64,000 nucleotides of DNA from Heterohyrax brucei (GCA_028571685.1 CM053143.1:150964329-151028328), one strand, 5' to 3'. Shown: positions 32,841 to 43,814, counted from the stretch's first letter. Numbers and translations are program-made. The notes: a model not told the origin generated them from the sequence alone.

Positions 32841-33844
32841 GTTCAGAATCAACAATGTTACACTGGCCCCTAAGATGAACACCTTCCCTTGATACAGTGG
32901 ATCCTTCCTACAGTTCTTTTGACAACAGGCAAAAGTATGCTTGAAGCCAGAAAGGATGTGTTTCAGTCCTAGCTCTGTCCTCACTCCCCCATAGTCTCTT
33001 AGTCTACTCATTTAACCTCTCAAGTTGCATTCTTCTACTACAAAGCACTCATTCTAATACACGACTGTGATGTTTTGCATCACTTTTCATTTTCCAATGC
33101 ATGTGTCCTTCTCACACATTTATATATATATATGTGCATATATGTAGACTGATCCAATTACCATCCTCTTCCTTTAAATACTTAAAATAATTTTCTAAAT
33201 ATTAATGTTAGAGCTTCCCAGTTTACCTCTAGTTCCCTCTATAAATATAAAAGCTCATGTCACTTAGTATCTTTAAGTAATCTCTATAGATACTGGGATT
33301 ACCTAAAAGTCTTTAGCCTTAAAGGTGAAGGAAAAACATGGGTTGAAACATGCAGTTTAGCTCCTAGGACAACAGCTGTTAGATATCTTCAGTAGATAAT
33401 TATAGGTTATTTGTTAATACCTTCTGATTTTCAACTGGATTTTTTTCTTAAACACAATTAAAAGTATTTGGCTACATGAGACATGAGGAAAACCAAGGTT
33501 TGTATGAAATCTTAAACTTGTACCTAATAAATTACTGCTTAACTGCACCAACTCCAGTGAATAACTGTGGGAATGAAAACCATGGGTCACAGCAGACATC
33601 TTTAAAAACACTTTAAATTGGATATGTAGCTAGTAACCTTTGCTTATGCAACTGGTTTTCAAAAATGCCCACTTAATAGTCTATTTTAAACAGGTTCTCA
33701 ACCCAGGTCAAGCTTATCCTTTTTGGCTCTGGGAGTCCAGTCCATGGGAAGGTGATATAGCACAGGAGTGGGCAGTGGAGCTGTCAATCAAGCAATGAAT
33801 TCCAGCCAACCAGGGAGAGAAAGGCAAAAGGGAGGTTTGGAGAC
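32841..33844. other. Repeat-poor stretch
   Basis: About 1 kb with a short TA run at 33122-33133 and possibly a forward MIR scrap at about 32940-33010. I see no exon. Confidence 0.4.
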
Positions 33845-34060
33845 CTTGGTTGGTGGAAACAGTTAACACACTCAGCTGCTATAACCAAAAAGTCAGAAGT
33901 TTGAATTCACCTAGAGGTGCCTCAGAAGAAAAGTCTAATGATCTACTTCCAAAAAGCCAACCACTGAAAATGCTATGGAGCACAGTTCTACACTGATACA
34001 TACGAGGTCGTCATAAGTCAGAATTAACTTATGCCAACTGGTTGGTTGGTTGGTTGGCTG
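33845..34060 (+). mobile_element. AfroSINE, long subfamily
   Basis: GGTTGGTGGAAACAGTTAAC, CTATAACCAAAAAGTCAGAAG, the extra block AAAAGTCTAATGATCTACTTC, CCACTGAAAATGCTATGGAG and GTCATAAGTCAGAATTAACT. The tail has expanded into the following microsatellite. Confidence 0.85.
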
Positions 34061-34098
34061 GTTTTTCTGGTTTGTTTGTTTGTCTGTCTGTCTGTTTG
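34040..34098. repeat. (GGTT)n then (TTTG)/(TCTG)n microsatellite
   Basis: GGTTGGTTGGTTGG, then TTTGTTTGTTTGTCTGTCTG. It grows directly out of the SINE tail. Confidence 0.93.
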
Positions 34099-34517
34099 CT
34101 GGAAGGTCTCTTAAGTCTTCAAGGCAACTGGCTGATAGAATATCAAAAAACAAAAATCAACAGTAACAAATACAGCTGCTTGGCCAACTCAGCAGGTAAA
34201 TAGTCACCAGAAACAAAACACTACAGATTATGATGTCATTTCTAACCCCAGATGCTGCAAGGAGAAAAGACAAGGAGTCCCAGGTTCTTAGTTGTGTAGC
34301 CTTTATAAGCCACCAAACTTTAAGGAACAGTTTCCTACCTTACTGACCTCAAGAAAAAGGAAAGTAGACACTACATCATCTAGCCATTCATGCATCCTTT
34401 CATCCGGTATACATTGAGGGCCAACATACCAGGTACAGATCAACATACTTTGGACACAGTGTAGAAATGCTATGTGAAGGAACAGCAGAGAGACCTAGTT
34501 TAAGCATTGGGGGTCAT

Positions 34518-35077
34518 TGTCATGGATTGAATTGTGTCTGCCCAAAAGCGTGTGCAGCAATTTAGCTGGGCCATGATTCCCAGTAGTGTGTGATTGCTCT
34601 CTATTTTGTGATTTTCCTATGCTGTATAAATGCTAATCTCTGCCTGTGGTTAATAGGTTGGAGTATGTTAAAGAAGATTAGGGTAGGACTGTAATATGCT
34701 TCCTAAGGTCATCTCCCTGATCCAGTGTAAAGGGAGTTTCCCTGGAATGTGGCCCACACCACCTTTTATCTTACTAGAGATAAAAGGAAAGGGAAGCAAG
34801 CAGAGAGTTGGGAACCTCACACCAACAAGAAAGCAGCACTGGGAAGAGACCACACCCTTCAGACAGGATTCTGTGTCAAGATGCTCTCATATGAAAGAAA
34901 GACTGATGCAACACAAGGACCTTCCTCCAGAGTCAACAGAGAGAAAATGTATTCCCCCGGAGCCAGCATCCTGAATTTGGATTTCTAGTCTACTACACTA
35001 TATGAGAACAAACTTTTCTTTGTTAACACCATCTACTTGTGGCATTTCTGTTACAGCAGCATCTGAAGACTAAGACA
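34518..35077 (+). mobile_element. Complete MaLR/ERVL-like solo LTR
   Basis: Begins TGTCATGGATTGAATTGTGT and ends ATCTGAAGACTAAGACA, matching the TG...CA format. The sequence order fits MLT/MST-type LTRs of the MaLR group: a GTGTCTGCCCAAAAG start, an internal AAGAAAGCAGCACTGGG-like part, and a TTTCTGTTACAGCAGCATCT 3' end. The five bases before it (GTCAT) and after it (ATCAT) are near-identical, as expected of an ERVL-type 5-bp duplication. It is about 560 bp, with no internal viral genes. The 92-codon ORF inside is chance. Confidence 0.85.
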
Positions 35078-35954
35078 ATCATCAAAGACCACAGACTGAG
35101 AGAATTAAGCTAAGGTCTTTCAGATGTGCTGAAAAAGGAGGCTGAGGGCGATGTGAGGAAATGGGGAGACTGTTTCAGGTAGAATAAATGGCAAGTATTT
35201 TTGTAGAGATAAGACATTCTAGGTGAAGACATACATGACAAAAAGGCTTTACACAGGCAGGCCGTTACTCAAAGGTTGAGTTTGAGAAGACTGAAAATCT
35301 TAAATAAAGTCTAACAGAAAGGAAAAGGAAGAACTGGACAGTGGTAGAGAAAGTCTTGAGCTATATAAACACCAACATATAGAACAGGCAAGACGGCAAT
35401 ATGGGGTTAGTTTCTCAGAGAAGGTGCAAGGTCAAGCCAGCAAGGAGCAGGAACCAGGACAGCGAGACGGAAAGACCCAGTAGGCATCACCTTCCCAAAC
35501 AAGAGTCTATGGTACAAGGAGGCTATAGGGCACCAAAAGGTCAAGTGGGCATCATACAGAGGCAGTGTCTTTGAATCTCACTCGTGGTGTCTGCAAACTT
35601 GGAAGTGGAAGAAATACATCTTTATTTTACTAAATCTAACTAAAAGTTAATATTTCTTTCAATTAATAAGCCACCGTAGGATTATTTGAATCTGTGATTT
35701 TTCTCAACAAAAGAAATCATAAATCTTTATTGTTACATAACAGTCACTGGAGATTTCTCAAAGCGTGATTTACTGTCACTAATACTTAAAAATAACAAAA
35801 GTACTAAGAAAAGCATTATGGTAGTTTAGGCTTAACACTGAAAGCTGTCATTTAGTGAGTTTTTTTTCTTTTAAAGCACTATATTACTATATCACAGATT
35901 TTATTTTAACATTTTCATAACTTACTGCAATATAACCAATTTCCTTTGCAGCAT
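35078..35954. other. No confident feature
   Basis: Purine-rich parts (about 35100-35480). The flanks of the LTR (34380-34517 and 35083-35300) may be an old L2 body, but the match is too weak to call. Confidence 0.4.
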
Positions 35955-36100
35955 TATATACATCTATATAGATACATATGTATATGCATATACCTATCTA
36001 TATAGACACATATATGTACAGGCACCTATCTATATAGATAGATGTATAGATGTACATATATTTGCCTGTGTAGACATGTATGTGTATATAAACCCACCTA
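35955..36100. repeat. AT-rich degenerate microsatellite, left part
   Basis: Mixed TATA, CTATATAGA and GTATATG words. It continues at 36679-36745 on the far side of the mariner, so the transposon inserted into it. Confidence 0.9.
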
Positions 36101-36677
36101 TAAGGTCTGACAACTAAGTCCATAAACTTACTTGTTGTAAGTGCCACATCTCATTGCTGAATATTACAGTATTCAACATGAAGGTGACTGCAATCACCTT
36201 CAAGGTACTCCCTATTGGAAGCTATGCACCAATGCCAGTACCTAATTCACCCTTCAAAGCAACTCTGGAGTTCTTTCTGGAATGGTCATTGTGTACGGTG
36301 GCATGGCAGCAAGTTCATGAGCTTAACTGTACAGTTGTCTGTGAGGGAGATTTTAGCCACTTATCAGATAATTGTGCTGGAACACCCTCCCTACTCACCT
36401 GGTCTGGCCCCTCAATGACTTTTCTCTTTATCTGATGGTAAGGGAAATATTGAAAGGAAGATATTTTGATGACATTCAGGACATCAGGGTAACACAAAGA
36501 CAGCTCTGATGGCCATTCCAGAGAAAGAGTTCCAAAATTGCTTTGAAGGGTGGATTAGATGTTGATGTTGGTGCATGGCTTCCTAAGGGGAGTACTTACA
36601 AGGTGACTGTAGTGACATTTGGAAATGAGGATGTAGCACTTTTTCTAGGATGAGTTTGTGAACTTGTCAGACCTCAT
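36101..36677. mobile_element. Tc1/mariner derivative with long inverted-repeat arms
   Basis: Termini AAGGTCTGACAACTAAGTCC and GAACTTGTCAGACCTCA lie within TATA-rich DNA, consistent with TA insertion. The left arm (to about 36292) is the inverse of the right arm (from about 36510). For example, ATTCACCCTTCAAAGCAACT on the left pairs with TTGCTTTGAAGGGTGGATTA on the right. The centre carries a piece of transposase C-terminus (near 36345-36510). The copy shares its inner junction with those at 19137 and 62531. Confidence 0.9.
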
Positions 36678-36678
36678 A

Positions 36679-36745
36679 TATATAGATAGATGTATTATGT
36701 ATACACACCTATCTATATACATAAATGTAGATAGATGGGTAATTT
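36679..36745. repeat. AT-rich degenerate microsatellite, right part
   Basis: TATATATAGATAGATG and ACCTATCTATATAC words, the continuation of 35955-36100. Confidence 0.9.
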
Positions 36746-39199
36746 TACATTATTAAAACATTGTTCTGAGAGTGTCCATTGGCTTTACCAGACAACTAGT
36801 CAGCAACACAAAAAAAGGTTAAGAGTTTCTGGCTTTAGGAACATTTCCACAAAGCACAGAAAAATTAATAGTGGGCTCTTAAAAAAAAGCCTATGATCTA
36901 ACAAAAAGTTGACAGTAGTTCTTCTGAGTTTTGTAAAAAAGTGTGGAGAAGAACCAAAGGGCCTGTTTCATGAATCCAAGAATAAGTGAACTAAAAACAC
37001 AGAGCAGCACAGGTTAGTGAACCAGATACACAGCAGAAACAGAAAGGTATGACTTAACTCCCAAATGTCTGGGCCCAAATTACTGTCACTAAACCTCAAG
37101 GATGATAGATGGGAGGGTGGCTGTTCTGCAGGAAACACAAGGAGCTCTGTTTCTCACCACATACTATTTAAGTGCACCCGAGCAGAGATACCACATCCAG
37201 GTCGAAATGCAAAGTGGTTTGAGGGCAGATTCTTCATCAGAGGGTAAAGAATGGCCATTGATAAAAAAACAACAATAATGGAAACCGGAAGAAATCATTC
37301 TCTGCTACAGCACCAATAACAGAGGCCCTGATGTTGGAGGGGAAGTAAGTCGAGATGACTGCCGAGGGTAACATGTACAGAAAAAACTGTGCTGAAGCAC
37401 TCAGAGGCTGAGCTAACTAAGACAAGTGAACAGAATCAAACACTGTGTAAGATGCAATCTATAGGCCTTAAGAATCATAAACACAGCCTCTTGGAAAACT
37501 ACAGGTATCAACTGGGCCTTGACTCGCCAGCTCCTTTGTTTGCAGAAGGCCGACAGAATGAAAACGCATTCACCCTCTGAGATTACTCAGCTAAATTCAC
37601 TCCTGCGCTTTCTTTCAAAGTCTAGTGTTTTTCAGGTTTACACAAAAGGATTTCACTAGCATAAGATACGAAGCATTCTATGTCCCCATTTTCAGGAATT
37701 CCTACACAATAACCTTTTTGAGCTATTCTGAGGCAGGTAACAGATAAAGAAGTACCTTGTGATTGTCTTTTCTCTTGTTTTCAAAAAATTTAAAGTGATT
37801 GTATTAAAGGGAAAGGCTTTAATAAAAAGGGCCTGAGAAAAATGAAGTTGGCTAGTAACTCAATCAACTTGTGATACAAAACTTATTTAGCATTAGCCCT
37901 TTTTGATTAGAAGGCGTAAACAAGGTGATTTTCTCATTGTTTCAGATTACACCACAGCTGTAAAGTCTGGGAACACTACTTGAGTAAAAGAGCCAAGAGT
38001 GAACTTCTAAAAGATTAATAGAGTGTTACTGTATCATGACATCATTTATAGGAACCACCCAAAAGTTAATTTCTGCATAAAGACCTAGCCAGCTTACAGT
38101 TATTAAATCTCACCTCCACTATAAATGATAGCTTTCATTTAGGTAAAAATGACAGCTTTCTAATTACAGCAAGGATTCAAATTTTTAAAAGATTAATCAA
38201 ATCAAATCAGTCAATATTCACCCACTGTCAAGTTACAGAATACATTTTCTGACTCACCTGAATGGTGTATTGTTGAAATTTGAAATACTGTAATGGCAAT
38301 ATTCATCTCCAGTAGTGACTACATTAATCTCCTTGATACTTTGGACCTAGAGGAGCCCAAAGAATGTTTTTTTGTGTTTTTCTGTTTGTTTTTTTTTTGG
38401 TGTGTGTGTGCTTTTTACCGAATATTTCATAATCAACTGAACTAAATTTAAATCACTGGCTTCAGCTAGTTACAAGTAATAAAGTAATAATGAGACTGAC
38501 AAGAAATTTGTACATGGTCACGCAGAACTGCTCAAAAATTTTACATATATAAAATATTTGGCATGAAAAATAAACCAAATCTTGATATCACTTCAGGAGT
38601 CCAAAGTCATAATCGTAGAATTTCAAGCGAAGTTCCTAAGCTTATTTAATAAAACTCCTCACAATGAAATAAGCATTAAGCCACCCCTCTGCCACACTGA
38701 CCTATACAACAACCAAAGCATGGACCATGACTGCATTAGCAAGTAGCAAAAAACACTTTTAATCAGAAGACAGATACAGATAAATTCCTCTAGGTCACTG
38801 ATCCCTGCATCTGCATCCTTACTTCCAAGAACAAATTGCTGACCCTTCCTGCAATTCATCAGGTACCTCAGGGCCTAGCCTAAGTTGAGATGTTAGCAGA
38901 TTCTACGATGAAGCCAACAGTTGTCCTGTCCCGGAAGTGGGGTCCAACTCTAAAGTCCAAAGGTCATCGTGTTTAAGAAAGGGCTAAACAAAGGCAAATG
39001 GTACTTCAGGCTGAAGGAACATTGTTGATTCAACCACTTTTTCTGACTCCATAGAATCACAACAGAAATACCTTTGCACAATCAGCTACTTATTTCTTAC
39101 TCTCTCCCTTTATTTACCTACAGAAAACAGACACTGCACAACTGGCTGCAAAGGGAAGCTGGAAACTCTTAAATTTATAACACAATGAGCAAATTGTGA
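36746..39199. other. Repeat-poor island, 2.4 kb
   Basis: The longest stretch in the window without a recognisable transposon. It contains a T-rich/TG run (38366-38412) and the candidate exon at 38258-38346. Other ORFs (37065-37247, 37389-37580) have no domain or splice context that I can see. Absence of repeats can mean selective constraint or simply chance. Confidence 0.45.
38258..38346 (-). other. Candidate internal exon, unidentified
   Basis: On the minus strand, an 89-bp block lies between an acceptor (TTTGGGCTCCTCTAG, moderately pyrimidine-rich) and a near-consensus donor (CATTCAG then GTGAGTC). Only one frame is open across it. Its 29 complete codons include KEINVVTTGDEYCHYSISNF; the other two frames hit stops within 30 bases. 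I do not recognise the protein. A 29-codon open frame is expected by chance about a quarter of the time, so the support is the splice-site pair plus the repeat-free setting. It could equally be non-coding DNA. Confidence 0.25.
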
Positions 39200-39300
39200 G
39201 GGTCACTAGAGACCATCTGGCTGTGAGATTTTGGACAGGTTGCTAGACTCTCCAGAGTTTCAGATTCTTTGTCTCTGTAATGAGAAGTAACAGGTGCTGT
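39200..39300 (+). mobile_element. MIR relic
   Basis: GGCTGTGAGATTTTGGACAG, GTTTCAGATTCTTTGTCTCTG follow the MIR core order. Confidence 0.55.
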
Positions 39301-39552
39301 GTAGTCAGTTGTAACATACACAGCGGTCATGTCATGTTTGTGAAAAGCTAGAAAAATCCAACTATAAACACTCCACAGAGCAAGTTCCTACAAGCACATC
39401 TTAGGATGAGCTCTTTACTATGTTGAAGGGGACACCAGCATTAAAGGGAGTCATCTCTTCATGCAACTGGTTCCTCAGACTGAGTCAGCTGTCAATTCGT
39501 TCAACAAACACATACTCTTTATACTTTTTGCAACATGGACTTGGTCAGTGGA

Positions 39553-39610
39553 GGGTTTATACATATATATATATATATATATACATATACATAAATATAA
39601 ATATATATAT
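39553..39610. repeat. (TA)n microsatellite
   Basis: Tandem TA with ACATATACATAAATATAAAT interruptions, directly upstream of the RTE copy. Confidence 0.93.
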
Positions 39611-39621
39611 GGTGACTTTAC

Positions 39622-40982
39622 ATACAGTTTCAACAAACAGATGCAGCACTGAAAGTGCTTACTCATCTATTGGAAGATAGCCACCTGGCTGGAAGAGATC
39701 CTTATTTATGCCTATTCTCAAGAAAGGTGATCCAGTTGAATGTGGAAATTACCAGACAATACCATTAACGCAAGTAAAATTTTGCCACAGATCATTCAAA
39801 AGCAACTGCAGAAGCATACTGGCAGGGAGCTGCCAGAAATTCAAGCCTAATTCAGAAAAGGACATAGAACCAGGGATGTCATTGCTGACATCAGATGGAT
39901 CTTGGCCAAAAGTAGAGATTATAAAAAAGATGTTTACCTGTGTTTCACTGACTATGCAAAGGTATTTGGCTGTGTGGATCATAACAAATTATGGATAACA
40001 TTGCAGAGAATGGGAATTCTTGTGCTCATGAGGATTCTGTATGTGGATCACGAGGCAGTTGCACAAACAGAACAAGGGGACACTGCTTGGTTTAAAGTCA
40101 GGAAAGACATACACCAGGGTTGTATCCTTTCATCATACCTTTTCAGTATGTATGGCAAGCAAATAATCTGAGAAGCAGGAATATATGAAGAATAAGGCAT
40201 CAACACCAGAGGAAAAAATCATTAAAAATCTATGTTACACAAATGACACAACCTTGCTGGCTGAAAAGGAGGAGGATTTGAAACACTGATAAAGACCAAA
40301 GACCACAGCCTTCAGTATGGATTGCATCTCAACATTAGGAAAACAAAAATCCTCACAACTAGACCAGTAAGTAACTTTATAATAAATGGAGAAAAGATTG
40401 AGGTTGTCAAAGCATTCATTTTACTTGTGTCCACAATCAACACCCACGAAAGCCGCAGTCAAGAAATCAAAAAATACATTGTACTGGGAAAATCTGTTGG
40501 AAGGACCTCTCTGTGAAGTGTTAAAAAGTAAAGATGTCACCTTGAAGACCAAAGTATCCCTAACCCAAGCCATCGTATTTTCAATCACATGACACGCATG
40601 TGAAAGCTGGACAACGAATATTGAAGACAGAAGAATTAATATCCTTGAATTGTGGTGCTGGAGGACAATACTGAATGTACCATGAATCGCCAAAAGAACA
40701 AACAGATCTGTTCTAGAAGAAGTCCAACCAGAGCACTCTTTGGAAGCAAAGATGACAAGACTGCATCTTGCATACTTCAGATGTGTTGTCAGGAGAAGGA
40801 CACCACACTTAGTAAAACAGAAGGTCACCGAAAACAAGCAAGACGCTCAACAGGATGAACTTACACCGTGGCTGCAATGGCCTTAAGCATAAGAACGACT
40901 GTGGCTATACAGGACTCGGCAGTACTTCACTCTGCTGTACACAGCGTCGCTACAAGTTAGAACTGACTCAAATGGAAGCTAA
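39622..40982 (+). mobile_element. RTE LINE, 5'-truncated, reaching the 3' end
   Basis: Begins at TTTCAACAAACAGATGCAGC (start of the reverse transcriptase region) and continues in order to the 3' terminus (AGTTAGAACTGACTCAAATG, then an expanded AC run). It carries the same landmarks as the other copies: ATTCTCAAGAAAGGTGATCC, AAATGGAGAAAAGATTGAGG, GAAAGCTGGACAACGAATA. Confidence 0.94.
39625..40860 (+). pseudogene. Decayed RTE reverse transcriptase
   Basis: Reverse transcriptase and C-terminal region of the RTE polyprotein. Motif A reads TDYAKVFGCVDH near 39946, with the first Asp kept and the second replaced by Gly. The catalytic box at 40236-40247 reads YTND instead of YADD, so the first Asp of the pair is lost. 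Several frameshifts split it into the open pieces 39708-39998, 39902-40171, 40322-40516 and 40652-40858. The 138-codon minus-strand ORF at 40421-40837 is its antisense shadow. No enzyme could be made. Confidence 0.9.
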
Positions 40983-41036
40983 CCACACACACACACACAC
41001 ACACAGACCACCACCACCACCATCGCCAACACCACT
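40983..41036. repeat. (AC)n and (ACC)n microsatellite
   Basis: About 12 AC units, then ACCACCACCACCACCATCG. It probably grew from the AAC-type tail of the RTE. Confidence 0.92.
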
Positions 41037-41169
41037 CTTTGAAGCCTTGAGGTGCAACAACGAACAAAAGAAACAAAGTCGTTAAAGTTAACTGTCAAAT
41101 ATTCACCTGGTAAATGGTAGATATTAGTTATCTTATGAATGTTTTACTATGTGTATTTTTTACCTTATG

Positions 41170-41400
41170 TAGGAATCCTGGGGTGGTGCCAATAGTTAAG
41201 GTGCTTGGAAAGGCTGGATGTTCAAGTCCACCCTGAGGCATCATGGAAGAGAGACTTGGCAAACCACTTCTGAAAAACCGGCTACTGAAAACCCTATGGA
41301 ACACAGCTCTATTCTGACACACAGGGGGTTGCCGTGATTTGAAGCTCACTTACATCTTGAAGACAATTGGTTTTCACTGGTTTATGCTAACTTTAAATTG
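41170..41400 (+). mobile_element. AfroSINE, long subfamily
   Basis: GTAGGAATCCTGGGGTGGTG, GGCTGGATGTTCAAGTCCAC, the extra block AAACCACTTCTGAAAAACCG, ACTGAAAACCCTATGGAACA and GGGTTGCCGTGATTTGAAG. Confidence 0.85.
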
Positions 41401-41574
41401 AAAATTTCAACCTTGTGAAAGTTAGGACTCCAAAGTAATTTAGAATATCAGAGGTGCTTAAGGACATCATAAAAGCTTAACAAATTGCCAATATAATTAT
41501 TCATTTTATTGCTGTCACTAGAAGAATAAAAACGCTTTTAATCAAGACAAGGACATGGTGATAATACCCTTCAT

Positions 41575-41710
41575 CTAGAAAATACCTTAGGGTTTACGGC
41601 TTTCATATACTTTCTCTATTTAACTGTCCTAGCAATCTGTTGCGATACACAGTGCTTCTATTTCACCAGGGAAGAAGTTGAGACAAAGGGCCCAAATGAC
41701 AGGTATATAA
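41575..41710 (-). mobile_element. MIR relic
   Basis: TTTCATATACTTTCTCTATT, TATTTCACCAGGGAAGAAGT, GACAAAGGGCCCAAATGACA. Confidence 0.55.
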
Positions 41711-41884
41711 ATACAACCAGTAAATACAAGAAATTAACTTGCAAAATTCTCTACATATTTTTTAAAAGGTGGGAGTAAGAAACAGCAGCTCTGAATAAAA
41801 TGAAAAGGATTTGGTGACTATTCGTGATATTTTCACTGTTATGGACTGAATTGTATCCCATAAAAAGATATACTGGATTCCAAA

Positions 41885-41893
41885 TCTCTAGTA
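41885..41893 (+). repeat. Target-site duplication, left copy
   Basis: TCTCTAGTA; repeated at 42404-42412 around the block of three AfroSINEs. Confidence 0.8.
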
Positions 41894-42235
41894 ACAAAGG
41901 ACCCTGGTGGTGAAGTGGTTAAGTACTTGGCTGCTGACTGAAAGGTCAGTGGTTCAAATCCACCAGCTACTCTGCAAGAGAAAGATATGGCAGTCAGCTT
42001 TCATAAGGATTACACAACCTTAGAAACCATATGGGGTCACTAGGCAACCCTGGTGAGTTAAGTGCTACGTCTGCTAACCAACAGGTCAGCAGTTGAAATC
42101 CACCAGACACTGCTTGGAAACTATGAGGCAGTTCTACTCTGACCCCTAGGGTCACTATGAGTTGGACCTGACTTGGCAGCAGTGGGCTCGGGTTTTTTTG
42201 GTTTTTTGGTTTTTATAGGCTCACTATTGAGTTGG
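41894..42235 (+). mobile_element. AfroSINE (long), itself split
   Basis: First part 41894-42042 (CCCTGGTGGTGAAGTGGTTA, AGAGAAAGATATGGCAGTCA, CATATGGGGTCACTA). Second part about 42218-42235 (GCTCACTATTGAGTTGGA). Another AfroSINE (42043-42217) sits between them. Confidence 0.85.
42043..42217 (+). mobile_element. AfroSINE nested in an AfroSINE
   Basis: GGCAACCCTGGTGAGTTAAG, GCTAACCAACAGGTCAGCAG, CTATGAGTTGGACCTGACTT, then a GGTTTTTTTGGTTTTTTGG tail. A TCACTA duplication flanks it. Confidence 0.9.
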
Positions 42236-42403
42236 AGGAAACACTGCTAGCATAGTGGTTAACAGCTGTGACTGCTAACCAAAAAGTCGGCAGTTTGAAT
42301 CCATCAGGCACTCCTTGGACACTGCATGGGGCAGTTTTACTCTGTCCTACAGGGTCACTACGAGTCAGAATCAACTCAACAGCAATGGGTTTGACTTTGT
42401 TAC
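42236..42403 (+). mobile_element. AfroSINE, third in the nest
   Basis: GGAAACACTGCTAGCATAGT, CTAACCAAAAAGTCGGCAG, CTCCTTGGACACTGCATGG, ACTACGAGTCAGAATCAACT. Confidence 0.92.
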
Positions 42404-42412
42404 TCTCTAGTA
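42404..42412 (+). repeat. Target-site duplication, right copy
   Basis: TCTCTAGTA; the LTR resumes directly afterwards. Confidence 0.8.
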
Positions 42413-42446
42413 CCCATGAACATTGACCTTGCATGGAAATTGTTGG

Positions 42447-42636
42447 GTGCAATGAGTTGATTCTAACGCACAGCAGTCCCACAGGACAGGGCAAAACTGC
42501 CCCATAGGGTTTCCGAGACTGTAATCTTTATAGAAGGAGACTGCTACATCTTTCTCCCACAGAGCAACTGGTGAGTTCAAACCACCAACCTTTCAATTAG
42601 CAGCTGAGTGTGTAATCACTGTACCACCAGGGCTGC
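42447..42636 (-). mobile_element. AfroSINE, long subfamily, nested in the LTR
   Basis: TTGGGTGCAATGAGTTGATT, CTGCCCCATAGGGTTTCCGA, the extra block AATCTTTATAGAAGGAGACT, TTTCTCCCACAGAGCAACTG, and ACTGTACCACCAGGGCTGC. Confidence 0.93.
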
Positions 42637-43071
42637 TTTGTTTGGAACTAGGACCTCTGAAGCTGTCCTCAGTTAATATGAGGTCATGCTGCAGCAGGGC
42701 AGGAACTAATCCCATCTGAATGGTGTCATGTAAAAGAGAAGGACAGACACAGAAACAGAGAAAGGGTGCCATGGGAAGCAGCAGCAGCAAGCTATAAAAC
42801 ACCTAGAGCAACAAAAAGCTAGGACACAGGCCTGGAACAGTTTCTCTCTGAGAGCCCTCAGACGGAATCCACACAGCCGATACCAGATTCGGACTTCGAG
42901 CCTCCACAACTATGAGACAATAAATTCTGCTCTTTAAAGCCACCTACTTCATGGTATTTTGATACAGCAGCCTCCAGAACACCAAGAAACTAACACATTA
43001 AACCCATGCTGACGTCACGGTAGGAACTCAAAGATACTGCTGAAGCTCTAAGCACCTAGAGATAAAGAAGG

Positions 43072-43242
43072 GTAAAACTCTGGTGGCATAGGGGCTAAGT
43101 GCCATAGGTGCTAAAAGGATCAGCAGTTGAAACTTGCCAGGTGCTCCTTAGTAACTCTATGGGGCAGTTCTACTCTGTCCTGTGGCATTGCTATGAGTTG
43201 GAATTAATTCAGTGGCAACAGGTTTGGTTTTTTGTTTTGTGT
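43072..43242 (+). mobile_element. AfroSINE
   Basis: TAAAACTCTGGTGGCATAGG, GATCAGCAGTTGAAACTTGC, CTATGGGGCAGTTCTACTCT, a GGTTTGGTTTTTTG tail. Confidence 0.93.
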
Positions 43243-43814
43243 TCTTTGTTAGATGAGCTTAAAGCCACTAGGCACATCAACCTGAACTGATAAAAGAGCA
43301 CTTTAGAATACCCAGCAATGACGGCCATATATACACACCAAGAAGCACAGAGATCTCACCTGTCTAATGCTCTCAAATTCACAAGAATGCCCATAGCTTA
43401 TACACAAACACCAACAACTCTTCATCATTCTTCCCAAGGCATGGTAACACTGGAAGAACCTTACCACTAAAACTTACAATCATAGCCTTGTTGGAATCTT
43501 TTATACTGGCTATATATCCTGAGTCAGTTCACTTGAGTAAGTATTATTAGCACACACAAACCAAAGAGGGATGTGATTATTGGGACATTTTGTTATGGTA
43601 TATATACACTTTTCTTCATGGTAAAAATCTTGTCAGTGTCTTTAGAAAGAGATCACTTCCTTGTCCATCTCTTACGTGTATATGTGTTTTCATTATTGGA
43701 CTCTTAGGAAAGGCTTCAGAGAACCCAAACCATAAAACAAAAATTTTGAGATTTTAATCATTTTTCCCCCAATGATATAAAAACACTTGGCTTGTATCCA
43801 CCTCCCCCCCAAAA

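Larger units (their letters stand above)
41837..42997 (+). mobile_element. MLT1-like LTR split by nested AfroSINEs
   Basis: LTR pieces lie at 41837-41893 (TGTTATGGACTGAATTGTAT), about 42413-42446, and about 42637-42997 (ACTTCGAGCCTCCACAACTA, TTTAAAGCCACCTACTTCAT, TACAGCAGCCTCCAGAACAC). Joined, they amount to about 450 bp, the usual MLT1 size. The order and the 3' end CTCCAGAAC...AAACTAACACA fit MaLR LTRs. No internal retroviral region is present. Confidence 0.82.

Noticed and set aside
34696-34988. Overlapping ORFs of 92 and 79 codons inside the solo LTR
   Set aside because: They lie within LTR sequence that normally does not code.
37680-37740. Possible 41-bp plus-strand exon between CCATTTTCAG and GAGGCAG/GTAACA
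   Set aside because: Too short, with a weak donor; a single open frame over 41 bp is uninformative.
40421-40837. 138-codon minus-strand ORF, the longest ORF in the window
   Set aside because: It lies fully antisense to the RTE coding region and is a shadow of that sequence.
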